Shown: positions 52,609-61,210 of the stretch, piece by piece
Numbering within the stretch: the first letter of the stretch is position 1
How the letters are laid out: each line of letters opens with the position of its first letter
Program-made: the position numbers and the translations under genes
Source: JAUIJL01 sp965366625
GTDB taxonomy: Bacteria > Acidobacteriota > Thermoanaerobaculia > Multivoradales > J023
Length of the DNA: 64,000 nucleotides
Reading direction: 5' to 3'
NCBI GenBank assembly: GCA_965366625.1
Contig: CBDUGP010000031.1
Span: 18,893-82,892, forward strand
Notes under the pieces: model-generated
Database searches by the model: none
Seen by the model: the letters and a program-made list of their open reading frames with translations, nothing else
What the model was told of the DNA's origin: nothing

Positions 52609-55600
52609 CTATTGGATACATTGTGACCAATGGAGGCAATCCCCGTCCTCGAAGCCGTCCATGAACAGGCTCGAAGCGACGTTGGGGGTCATCTCGGCGG
52701 AGAGGTTGTTGTCGAGGCGGTAGTCGAACATGTTCGGAGGCACACTGACGGTCGCCGTATTCGAAATATCGACGCTGTCGACCACGGTAGCGGTTGCCAG
52801 GAAGAGCAAGGTGCCCCCGGTCGCGATATCGACCGCCTCCTCGATATGACCCATGCCTTGCTGCGGGCAATGGGAGCCGATGGAGGCCGAGCAGACCCAC
52901 ACCGGGTCCACCACTTGGGGCGGGAAGATATCCGTCACCAGGGCACCCTCGGCCGGATTCGGTCCCTGATTGGACACCGTAATCGACCAAGTGATCGGCT
53001 CGCCGACCTCGGCCAGAGCCCCACCGTCGGTTTTGACCACCTCCAAATCGGTCCAATCCGGCGGTACCACCATGATCTGGGCCGTGGCCAGGTCATTGGC
53101 CGCCACCGGATCGGGCTCGTTGGCTTGGATCTGCCCGACGAAGGTAGCGAGGCCTCCCTGCTCCGGGGCGTCGAAGAAGAGTCGAAGCTCCGAAGCAGTC
53201 CCGGTGTCGAGGAAGTCGTTGGCACAGGTCAGATCCGAAACCCCTTCACAGAGCCAATCGAAACCGCCCACGCCGGTCCAGGTGAATCCGGTCGGAACGT
53301 CGACCTCGACGCGTAAGCCGCTGGCCGGTCCGAGCCCCTGCTCCGAAATCACCGCGCGCAGCTCCAGCGGATCGTCGGACAACACGAGCGCCGGCGAGGT
53401 CTCGAGGGCCAGGGCGAGGTCCGTTTCGCCGGACTCGATCTCCACCCGGAAGGTCTCCGCCAGAAGGGGCACAACCCCGGAGTCGAGCTCCGGTGCGTCG
53501 TAGAGCTTCCAGGCCACGTTGCCTTGATAGTCCACCGCCTGAACCACATAGGTCAGCTCGTTCAGGCCGGCCACGGAGAGTGAGCCGGTCCAGCGGTCCG
53601 AGCTCGAATCGTGGACCAGCTCGATCGGACGCCAGCGCTGGGCCTCGCGATCGTCCCAGACCACCACGACTCTCCAGACCCCGGAAGCATCGGTGATCGC
53701 GCCGGGTCCCGAGCCCGGGATCGACCATTCGAGGGTGGGACCTCGGAGCTCGTGGATCGTTCCTTCGCCGAAGCTCGGCCCCTGATCCTCGCAGGAGAAG
53801 GTGGCTTCGTCGTCGATGAAGAACGTGCTGAGATCGACCGTCACATGCCGTCGGTGGGTGTAGGACTGCCTGCCGCCCTCCGGATCTGGATCTCGTCGGG
53901 TTTCGCCGGTCACCACCACCAGACTGTTGAGCCCGTCACCCGCCATTGAGCAGGCCCCGCCGGAATCGGTCGGATTGCGATCGGGGCCCCGGGGCATGGC
54001 GGCCGGAATCAGCAGCGTCTGGGGCAAAGGAACCGGCTCTTCGCTGCCGTCGTCGTTGCTGATCAGCTGCGCGAAGATGGGGTTCCAACCCGGCGTTTCT
54101 AGGTAAGTGCTGCCGAGCCACAGCACCCCGTGCTGAAGGGTGCTCTCGAGCCCGGATCGGTAGACGTAATAAGGCTCCACCGGCACGCCGGCCATATCGG
54201 TCGCGGCCTCCGCGAGGCCGTTCAAGGTGAAGTAGTCGCCCTCTTCGATCTGGATCTTTTGATAAACGTTTTCCCCGGTGAAGTTGAAGTGCAGGTCAGC
54301 GGACGACATATAAGGCGGCAGATCGGCTTTCGCCACTTGGCGCTTGCGAACCTGTTCCGGTGGGTTCGAGGTCAAGGCTGCCCCGGGATCGCCGAGGCCG
54401 GTTTGGATCGACACCATGGGGAAGCCGAAAAGGGTCCACTGCTGGAGGGTCTTGGCATCGTAGGCGTCGAAAGCCAGGGCTTCTGAGAGGTACTTCCTTT
54501 TCGCCGCCCGCATCACCTCGCCAACGTTGACCCGATGACCGCCGTTGGCTATTAGGCGGCTGAAGATGAGCATCAGCTTCTCGCTTTTGCCGATGCCGGT
54601 CCGTAGACCCCAGCCGAAGCCGCTGTTGGCGACATAGGCCAGGGCACCACGGGCCAGGAAGGCTTGGGGCAAGTCTAGGGTCGGTCTTCCCTGGGGGTCG
54701 GCACAGCTGCCGGGAATCGGCAATCCCCCGTGGCAGCCGACGGCGTAAATCACCGAGCCGAAGAGATCCGGCGGTAGATCGATTTGGCTCGGATCACACT
54801 CGTCGGCACCGTAGATGGCGGTGGCATTCAATCCGCGGATATCCGCGTTCGATTCACCCGGCGTGCCTTCCAGGAAGTGGGTGGCATGGCCATTGAGGCT
54901 GATCAAGCCCTGCTCGAAATCGAGCCCCGCTCTAAGCGCATCTTCGTCCCAACCGGAACCGATCAGCACTTGATCGACGGCCGTCGAATCAAAGGCGGTT
55001 TGCCACAGCTCGGCGATTTTCAAACCCGAGTCTTCGAGGAAGTCATAGGCCGTGACCAAGACTTTCTCCGGCGACTCCGCCAGATCGAGAATGCCGTCCT
55101 GACTGATGAAATTGGCCACCGAAGCTTGGATCTCGTCCGGGGTTTCCACCAATCGACCGACGGCGAAATCGGCAAGGGTGAAGCTCTCGGGATCGTCGCC
55201 CACGAAGGCACCGCGGGAGGCCAAGGGATCGTCCGAAAGGTAACGATTGCCGGAGAGATCCCTGCCGATCAGGCTGGTGCGATCCACCGGCTCGTCCACA
55301 CCGTCGACATAACGGCTTTCCGGGTGTTGAAACGTGGAATCCACGAGGCGGGCCATGGGGATGACCGAGTCGTTACCGACCAGAATCAAGTTTTCCACGC
55401 CCGGATAGGTTTCTAGCAGCTCCAGAAGATGATTGTGGATGCCGATCTCTTCGCCCTGCCCGTTGCGGCCGAAAAGCACCTGGTTGGCGGAGCCCGTCTG
55501 CCCTTGCCAAGCCGTGTAGAGGGCTTCGAGGTTGGAATCGTCGCCCAGGTCGGACACGACCCCCCGGACTCGATCGTGGGCCGCCAGATCTTCGAGCGCC

Positions 55601-58600
55601 ACGAGCAGGGCGTCTTTCTGCTCACCGTCGATGCCCATGCGGTCCGGATGGGTCAAGATTAGGGTCAATACGTCGGGGTTCGCCTCGACGAGATAGAAGG
55701 GATTGGGGCTCTCGGTCACCTTTTCATTGCCGGCTTGGTCGATCACCCGCAGCGAAATCTTGTAGAGGGAGCCCGGTTGCCCGGAAGGCGGCTCGGACGG
55801 TATCACGTACTCGAAGTGATTCTCTTCCAGGCCGGGATAGGTGCACGGGCCCGGATCGTCAACATCTTCGAGCTGTTCGGATTGCCAGGAAAGGCCGCCG
55901 TCGATGGAATAGAGCAAATCCAACCCTGTCCGGCAAATGTAGACGTTGTCCGACATTTCCCAGGTGATGGTCCGCTCCTCGCCCAGGGGCCAATGCTCGC
56001 CGCCGGTCGGGTCCAGCAGCTCGACGACGGGCGGTTGGGAGTCGCCGATCGTCAGCGTGGCCGCTTCGGAAATCAGCGTCGTGCAACCACTGTCGACCCG
56101 CACCCGATATTCGGAACCGGCATGGACCGCAAGGACCTCCGGGATCTTAAACGTGGAGCCGGTGCTGCCCTCGATATCGACGAAGGCTCCCCCATCACCG
56201 CGTTTTTGCCATTGAAAGAAACGTCCGCCCTGGCTGTCGACCCCAAAGGTGGCCGGGCTGCCGAGCGGCACCTCTTGATCTTCGGGCTGCAGGGTGATGG
56301 CCAAACCACAGCCGACGTTGATGTTCGCCGGCTCGGAGGGCACCCCCGAGACCGTCACCGTCAGCTGATGCCGACCCGGGTTGATGCCGGCTGGCAGATC
56401 GCTCACCTCAAGGGTCATGGGATCTTGCCAGAAGTCGCCCCGGGCATCGGGGATCAGGGTGTGGACGGCACCGTCGTCGAGGGATCGAAGCTGGAGGAAG
56501 GGGAAATTCGTCCCCGAATCCCGAAAGTCGCCACTGCTGGTTTCGGAGTCCCCGCGGAAATTGCCGGTGATCGAAAGGGTCGTGCCGTGGGCCACGGTGC
56601 CGGGTGCCACGGTGCCGGGCACTTCGAGAATCACGGGACGCCGTTCGATCGGCGGTGCGGGCAGGCTGTAGATTCGAGTGGTGGTGGGAAAGGGGCCGTC
56701 GAAATAACCACCGGCCAACAAGAGCTGTCCGGAATGAAGGACCGTTGCCGTGGGGGCGGCACGATGGAAGAGCTCGGGCTCGGCCAAAGCCCAAGAGCCC
56801 CGGGTCGGATCAAAGAGCTCGACCGTCGCCGGATCCCATTCGGGGTGCTCGAAGCCGGTCCATCCTCCGGCGACCAACACCTGGCCCGAGGGCAGCAGGG
56901 CCGCCACATGTTGATCGCGAGGTACGGTCAGACCTTCGGCCGGGCTCCACTGGCCGGTGTCGGGATCATAAAGCTCTGCCCGGGCGACAAATTCACCGTT
57001 CCACCCGCCGACCACCAACACCTGGCCGGACGGCATCAGCGTGGCGGTGTGGCGTTGCCGCGCCACCGCGAGCCGGCCGGTTTCCCGCCAGGTATCGGTC
57101 GAGGGATTGTAGACTTCCGTTCGCACCAACGCAGGATAGCCGCCCACCACCAGTACCTCACCGGAAGGCATCAGCGTGGCGGTGTGCTCGAAACGGGGGA
57201 AGATCGGCTCGGCGGCCGGGCGCCACAGGCCGGTGTCGGGATCGTAGAGCTCAGGGCTGCCCATCTCTCCGCCCCCATCCACATTGTCCTGACCTCCGAC
57301 CACCAGCACCTCCCCCGATGGCAAGCGCGTGGCCGTATGCAGCAGGCGTGCTCGGTTCAGGCTGCCCGTGGAGGTCCAGCCCGTCGCCGGGTCATAGAGC
57401 TCTGAGGTGGCTTCGATGAGCTCGCCGATTCCACCCGTCACCAGGACCCGGCCCGAAGGAAGCAGCGTGGCCGTGTGCTTCTCGCGGGCCTGCGCGAGCG
57501 TGCCCGCGGGTGACCAGGTGGCCGTTCCCGGGTCATAAATCTCCGCCTGATCCAGCGGTCCATCGCGGTGGCTGCCGCCACTCACCAGGACCTTGCCGGA
57601 ATGCAGCAGGGTCGCTCGATGCTGGGTCCGACCTTGGGCGAGGGCACCGCTATTGGACCAAGCCCCTTCGTCCGGGGTGTAGATCTCGGCAATGGTGGCG
57701 GCTCCGACCACCAGGACTCGGCCGGAAGGCAGCAGGACAGCAGAATGGCCTGCCCTTTTCCGAATCATAGTTCCGGCCCCTTGCCAGGTATCGGAACCCG
57801 GATCGTAAAGATTGGGATCGGATAGGCCGTGGTCCCAACCACCGCTGACGAGCACCTTGCCCGAGGCCAGAAGCGTGGCGCGATGACTGTGGCGGGCGCT
57901 CGGCAAAGAAGCTGCGGTCTGCCAGGTGGACGAGCTCGGATCGTAGAGCTCAACGGACGAAAGGGCGCGCAAAGTCGCGTCCGGAAATTGCTCGGCAAAC
58001 CCTCCGGCAATCAGGACTTGCCCCGAGGGCAAGAGTGTTGCCGTATGGCCGTTACGCGCTTCGGTCAGGTCGTCGAGACGGGTCCACGTATTGGATTCCG
58101 AATCGTAAAGCTCAGCACTGCCGACGACACCCGTTTCCCAGGTGCATGATTCGGGAAAGTACGTTAGGCACCCACCACCGACGACCAGCACATCACCCGA
58201 TGGCAACAGAGTCGCCGTATGGCCAGATCGGCCTTGCTCCAGGCTGTCCGTGGGTTGCCAGGTCTCGGAGACCGGGTCATAGATTTCGGCCGCTTGCAGC
58301 ACTCCCGCGCCGTCCGTTCCTCCGACCACCAGGACTCGGCCGGAAGGCAGCAGGGTCGCCGTATGTGATTTGCGAGCTCTCACCATTTCACCGGGATTCG
58401 TGGTCCACTCACCGGTTTTGGGGTCGAAGAGATCGGCCTGCCGGGAAAATCCTTGGCCCGTCGAATAAGTGCCACCGGCGATCAATACCTTGCCGGTGGC
58501 CAAGAGCGTCGCCGTATGTACCCTGCTCGGTCGCGGCATGTCGTTGATGGTTCTCCAGGCTCCGGTTTTGGGATCGTAGAGCTCGGCCGTACCCAAGGTC

Positions 58601-58782
58601 TTATTGGCGGCTCCGGTACCGCCTGCAACCAGAACCTCTCCAGAGGGTAAAAGAGTGGTGCTATGACCCACTCTGGCTTCCACCGTAAAACCGGTTTCCG
58701 TCCATTGATCGGCCATCGATGCCGCCGCCATGAAAGAGAGCATAAAACCCATCAACGCCACTTGTATCCAACGAAGCTTCAT
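52609..58782 (-). CDS. Giant secreted kelch-repeat / C25-like peptidase protein
   Basis: 2057 aa from ATG 58782, which has GGAGG seven bases upstream; the frame extends to 59067 but without support. A signal peptide ends near SMA-DQ. Residues about 25-750 hold some 14-16 kelch-type repeats of the form GHTATLLPSGxVLVVGG. Immunoglobulin-like segments follow. A clan CD peptidase domain like gingipain (C25) spans about 1035-1480, with catalytic candidates in NGHATHFLEG (His about 1299-1302) and Cys1350 in YAVGCHGGL. A DUF11-like repeat (SITVSNQGPNPAEGALVTD) lies near the end, and the tail is LFMDGFEDGDCLHW. It is probably a surface or secreted adhesive protease. Confidence 0.87.
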   Translation of the reverse strand: MKLRWIQVALMGFMLSFMAAASMADQWTETGFTVEARVGHSTTLLPSGEVLVAGGTGAANKTLGTAELYDPKTGAWRTINDMPRPSRVHTATLLATGKVLIAGGTYSTGQGFSRQADLFDPKTGEWTTNPGEMVRARKSHTATLLPSGRVLVVGGTDGAGVLQAAEIYDPVSETWQPTDSLEQGRSGHTATLLPSGDVLVVGGGCLTYFPESCTWETGVVGSAELYDSESNTWTRLDDLTEARNGHTATLLPSGQVLIAGGFAEQFPDATLRALSSVELYDPSSSTWQTAASLPSARHSHRATLLASGKVLVSGGWDHGLSDPNLYDPGSDTWQGAGTMIRKRAGHSAVLLPSGRVLVVGAATIAEIYTPDEGAWSNSGALAQGRTQHRATLLHSGKVLVSGGSHRDGPLDQAEIYDPGTATWSPAGTLAQAREKHTATLLPSGRVLVTGGIGELIEATSELYDPATGWTSTGSLNRARLLHTATRLPSGEVLVVGGQDNVDGGGEMGSPELYDPDTGLWRPAAEPIFPRFEHTATLMPSGEVLVVGGYPALVRTEVYNPSTDTWRETGRLAVARQRHTATLMPSGQVLVVGGWNGEFVARAELYDPDTGQWSPAEGLTVPRDQHVAALLPSGQVLVAGGWTGFEHPEWDPATVELFDPTRGSWALAEPELFHRAAPTATVLHSGQLLLAGGYFDGPFPTTTRIYSLPAPPIERRPVILEVPGTVAPGTVAHGTTLSITGNFRGDSETSSGDFRDSGTNFPFLQLRSLDDGAVHTLIPDARGDFWQDPMTLEVSDLPAGINPGRHQLTVTVSGVPSEPANINVGCGLAITLQPEDQEVPLGSPATFGVDSQGGRFFQWQKRGDGGAFVDIEGSTGSTFKIPEVLAVHAGSEYRVRVDSGCTTLISEAATLTIGDSQPPVVELLDPTGGEHWPLGEERTITWEMSDNVYICRTGLDLLYSIDGGLSWQSEQLEDVDDPGPCTYPGLEENHFEYVIPSEPPSGQPGSLYKISLRVIDQAGNEKVTESPNPFYLVEANPDVLTLILTHPDRMGIDGEQKDALLVALEDLAAHDRVRGVVSDLGDDSNLEALYTAWQGQTGSANQVLFGRNGQGEEIGIHNHLLELLETYPGVENLILVGNDSVIPMARLVDSTFQHPESRYVDGVDEPVDRTSLIGRDLSGNRYLSDDPLASRGAFVGDDPESFTLADFAVGRLVETPDEIQASVANFISQDGILDLAESPEKVLVTAYDFLEDSGLKIAELWQTAFDSTAVDQVLIGSGWDEDALRAGLDFEQGLISLNGHATHFLEGTPGESNADIRGLNATAIYGADECDPSQIDLPPDLFGSVIYAVGCHGGLPIPGSCADPQGRPTLDLPQAFLARGALAYVANSGFGWGLRTGIGKSEKLMLIFSRLIANGGHRVNVGEVMRAAKRKYLSEALAFDAYDAKTLQQWTLFGFPMVSIQTGLGDPGAALTSNPPEQVRKRQVAKADLPPYMSSADLHFNFTGENVYQKIQIEEGDYFTLNGLAEAATDMAGVPVEPYYVYRSGLESTLQHGVLWLGSTYLETPGWNPIFAQLISNDDGSEEPVPLPQTLLIPAAMPRGPDRNPTDSGGACSMAGDGLNSLVVVTGETRRDPDPEGGRQSYTHRRHVTVDLSTFFIDDEATFSCEDQGPSFGEGTIHELRGPTLEWSIPGSGPGAITDASGVWRVVVVWDDREAQRWRPIELVHDSSSDRWTGSLSVAGLNELTYVVQAVDYQGNVAWKLYDAPELDSGVVPLLAETFRVEIESGETDLALALETSPALVLSDDPLELRAVISEQGLGPASGLRVEVDVPTGFTWTGVGGFDWLCEGVSDLTCANDFLDTGTASELRLFFDAPEQGGLATFVGQIQANEPDPVAANDLATAQIMVVPPDWTDLEVVKTDGGALAEVGEPITWSITVSNQGPNPAEGALVTDIFPPQVVDPVWVCSASIGSHCPQQGMGHIEEAVDIATGGTLLFLATATVVDSVDISNTATVSVPPNMFDYRLDNNLSAEMTPNVASSLFMDGFEDGDCLHWSQCIQ
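56591..56620. repeat. 15-bp tandem repeat x2 in the kelch/C25 gene
   Basis: Two copies of gccacggtgccgggt (last base differs) encode PGTVA/PGTVA between kelch and Ig-like parts. Confidence 0.9.
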
Positions 58783-59108
58783 CGGCTGACCTCCGAATCG
58801 AAATGATTGCCTGAGCGTTCTCACGGCCCTAAGCCGCCGGTGCAGCAGTGCCGCCGGTGCAGCAGTGCATCGGCGGCGCGGGTTCCTCAAGAACCTAAAG
58901 CGGGTTAACAAAGAATCTGTACAGCAAGGGCTGTGCCGGCCGTCGGGAAGAGGGTCGGCCGAGGATCGAGCCGCCCAGAACCCGAAAGAAGCTGGCAGCG
59001 CACCACTCGATGGCCAATATTCCGTTCGGGCGAACGGTTCGCGGACGGTCGCCGGACGATTGGCCACTCCAATCGTTCGTAACCAGGCAAAATGCTATCC
59101 TTCCGATC
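58783..59108. promoter_or_regulatory. Divergent intergenic region, kelch/C25 gene and sigma-54 activator
   Basis: 326 bases. It holds the kelch-gene ribosome site, a 17-bp tandem repeat, and a small hairpin GGTTC-ctcaa-GAACC at 58881-58895. No convincing sigma-70 or sigma-54 promoter could be read by eye. The activator frame stays open from an ATG at 59010, so part of this region may be coding. Confidence 0.4.
58833..58866. repeat. 17-bp tandem repeat x2, intergenic
   Basis: Two identical copies of gccgccggtgcagcagt in the leader of the kelch/C25 gene. The unit is not a multiple of three, unlike most of those inside genes. Confidence 0.9.
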
Positions 59109-60701
59109 GTGATCCGAACCGATGACACGACCCGTGCTCCCAGCGTGCCGAGCATTCTGCGACTGAGCGACCATGTCCCGTGTTTGACCGTGCTTTGGCA
59201 TCACGATCCGACTCGGGTCGGGGAACGCTGCGTGCTCAACCCCTTCCTCAGCGGAACGGCAGTGGCCCTTTCTCGCCACGAGCCTCGATTCGCCCAGCCC
59301 CGCGAAGGCCGGGCCCGAAGCCTCGACCACTCCAGCCTCAGTCGCCAACCCTTCTATTTGCGTCCGACTCCCAACGGCGGCGTGCAGCTCGATCCGGCCT
59401 CGAGTTCGACCTCGGTTCAGGTGATCCGCCGGCGCGTCGTCGAGCCCCTCGGTGCGGCTGCCTTTCTCGACCGGGATTCGATCGATCAGGGGGTGATTCT
59501 GGTGCTGGGCAACCGGATCGTCTTGTTGCTGCACACGATCGGGCTCGATGTGCCCGAGGCGGGTGAAAGCGAGCTGATCGGTGAGAGTCCGGCGATGACC
59601 GAGCTGCGGCGGGCGATCCGCAAGGCGGCGGGTCATAGTGGTCCGGTCCTAATTCGGGGTGAGACCGGAACCGGCAAGGAGCTGGTGGCCCGGGCGGTGC
59701 ATCGGACTTCGGGCCGTTCCGACGGGCCCTGGGTGGCGATTAACCTCGGTGCTCTGAGCCCTGATTTGGCCGCGGCCGAGCTCTTCGGGTCCGAGCGAGG
59801 CGCTTTCACAGGAGCCGAGCGCAGGGACGGTTACTTCCGCCGGGCCGATGGCGGCACCCTATTCCTCGACGAAATCGGTGCCACCCCCGACTCGGCCCAG
59901 GCCGCCCTGCTGCGAGCCCTGGACCTGGGTGAGATCCAACCCGTGGGCGCCAAGCAGGAGCTGCGGGTGGATACGCGCGTAGTCGCCGCCACCGACGCGG
60001 ATCTCGAAGCCATGGTTGAGGCCGGCCGTTTTCGTGGCCCGCTGCTCTACCGATTGATGGGCCATTCGATCGACATTCCGCCCTTGCGAGAGCGCAAGGA
60101 TGACATCGGCCGTCTTCTGGTGCATTTCTTGCGCGAGGAGCTGTCGCCGGCAGAGCACTTCCGACTCGAAGCGCCCGCGGATGCGGATGCCCGGCCGTGG
60201 TTGTCGACCGCCTGGATCGAGAAGTTGGTGACCTGGCCCTGGCCGGGCAACGTCCGCGAGCTGAGGGCCGTCGCCAGGCGCTTGGCGGAGGCGGGCACCG
60301 GTCGTGAGGAAGTGCCTCTATCGCCCCAGCTCGAATACCTTTTCAAATCTCCGGAGCCCACCGAGCCGGAATCGGCCGCCGAGCCGGAGGCACCACGGGC
60401 GATCCACGAAGCCCCCGACGAGCAGGCTCTATTCGAAGCCCTGCGCACGGCGAAGTGGAGTGTGCGCGCCGCCGCCCGGCTGCTGGGTCTTTCACCGGCA
60501 GCGCTTTACCGACGCATCGACGCCAGCCCCCGCCTGCACAAAGCGTCGGACCTGACCGCAGAAGCGATCGAGGCGGCCTGGAAACGGCATGACGGCCATC
60601 GCGAGAAAGTGGCGGCCGAGCTGAATGTTTCGTCGAGAGCCTTGCTTTTTCGTCTCAAGGAGCTGGGTTGGGACCGATTCGGCGGGAAAGGCCGAGCATA
60701 G
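59109..60701 (+). CDS. Sigma-54-dependent transcriptional activator
   Basis: 530 aa from GTG 59109; an ATG at 59010 would add 33 residues of unlikely sequence, and neither has a good ribosome site. The N-terminal ~150 residues look FHA-like (LTVLWHHDPTRVGERC, then LSRHEPRF). The AAA+ domain has Walker A GETGTGKE, the sigma-54 contact loop GAFTGA, Walker B GGTLFLDEIG and WPGNVREL. Two Fis-like helix-turn-helix segments follow: VRAAARLLGLSPAALYRRI and KVAAELNVSSRALLFRL. FHA-type activators respond to phosphorylated partners, which fits the nearby Ser/Thr kinases. A target gene cannot be named. Confidence 0.88.
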   Translation: MIRTDDTTRAPSVPSILRLSDHVPCLTVLWHHDPTRVGERCVLNPFLSGTAVALSRHEPRFAQPREGRARSLDHSSLSRQPFYLRPTPNGGVQLDPASSSTSVQVIRRRVVEPLGAAAFLDRDSIDQGVILVLGNRIVLLLHTIGLDVPEAGESELIGESPAMTELRRAIRKAAGHSGPVLIRGETGTGKELVARAVHRTSGRSDGPWVAINLGALSPDLAAAELFGSERGAFTGAERRDGYFRRADGGTLFLDEIGATPDSAQAALLRALDLGEIQPVGAKQELRVDTRVVAATDADLEAMVEAGRFRGPLLYRLMGHSIDIPPLRERKDDIGRLLVHFLREELSPAEHFRLEAPADADARPWLSTAWIEKLVTWPWPGNVRELRAVARRLAEAGTGREEVPLSPQLEYLFKSPEPTEPESAAEPEAPRAIHEAPDEQALFEALRTAKWSVRAAARLLGLSPAALYRRIDASPRLHKASDLTAEAIEAAWKRHDGHREKVAAELNVSSRALLFRLKELGWDRFGGKGRA

Positions 60702-61210
60702 GCCGAGACGCACTTCCAGAGACCCGCTCCTAGACGACAGCCAAAGGCGCTGAGACTTCCTTTCTCGTGGTTATGGGTGACTGGCGCCAAATCTGCTCGC
60801 GTTTCGCCAAGCTGCCGAGGCATGGGCGGCGGCCTTTTACAAGGATTGAAGGTCAAGGAGAATCATCGGCTGATGCTGCCGCCGGTCGAAGCGATCGACC
60901 GAAAGCCCGGCTTTGATCGCCTGGGGGCGGCTCTGGAGCACCCGGAATGGGAGCCCCTTGCGGAGATCGATGCCGAAGAGGTTGGCGAGATAAAAGCTTT
61001 GCCTATTCTGAAACGAATCGAACCCGGATGGACTATGCGAAGTTCGTGCCCGAGGTCTATTCGTTGGAAGGGGCACCACTATTTCTCTGTTAGAATTGCC
61101 CAGACGTGTAGCAGAGTCATTCACTCAGTTAGATTTTTCAATTATACCAACCGGTTGGTCGGTAATTTTCGGCAAGTCGCATGAGCCCCAAACTACCTGT
61201 GGAGGAGACG
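60702..61210 (+). other. Intergenic region with a possible gene remnant
   Basis: 509 bases. From ATG 60872 a frame reads MLPPVEAIDRKPGF, GAALEHPEWEPLAEI and LPILKRIEPGW with codon use like a real gene; near 61030 the coding look moves to another frame (MDYAKFVPEVYSLEGAPLF, stop near 61090). It could be the remains of a small gene broken by a frameshift; no family recognised. A palindrome lies further down. No other feature is seen. Confidence 0.25.
61146..61159. promoter_or_regulatory. Palindrome ACCAACCGGTTGGT, possible TetR-type operator
   Basis: A perfect 14-base palindrome with near-symmetric flanks (ttat and ggtaa), 51 bases before the start of the HTH/helical-repeat gene. The ACCNACCGGTNGGT form resembles operators bound by TetR/AcrR regulators; the actual binder is unknown. 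Confidence 0.45.

Noticed and set aside
55735..57405. 556-codon plus-strand open frame
   Set aside because: Antisense to the kelch repeats; its own periodicity only mirrors the repeat DNA.
56600..58700. Regularly spaced DNA similarity that could suggest a CRISPR array
   Set aside because: The units are about 150 bp or more, coding, and explained by kelch repeats (GHTATLLPSG...); there are no short identical repeats with unique spacers.
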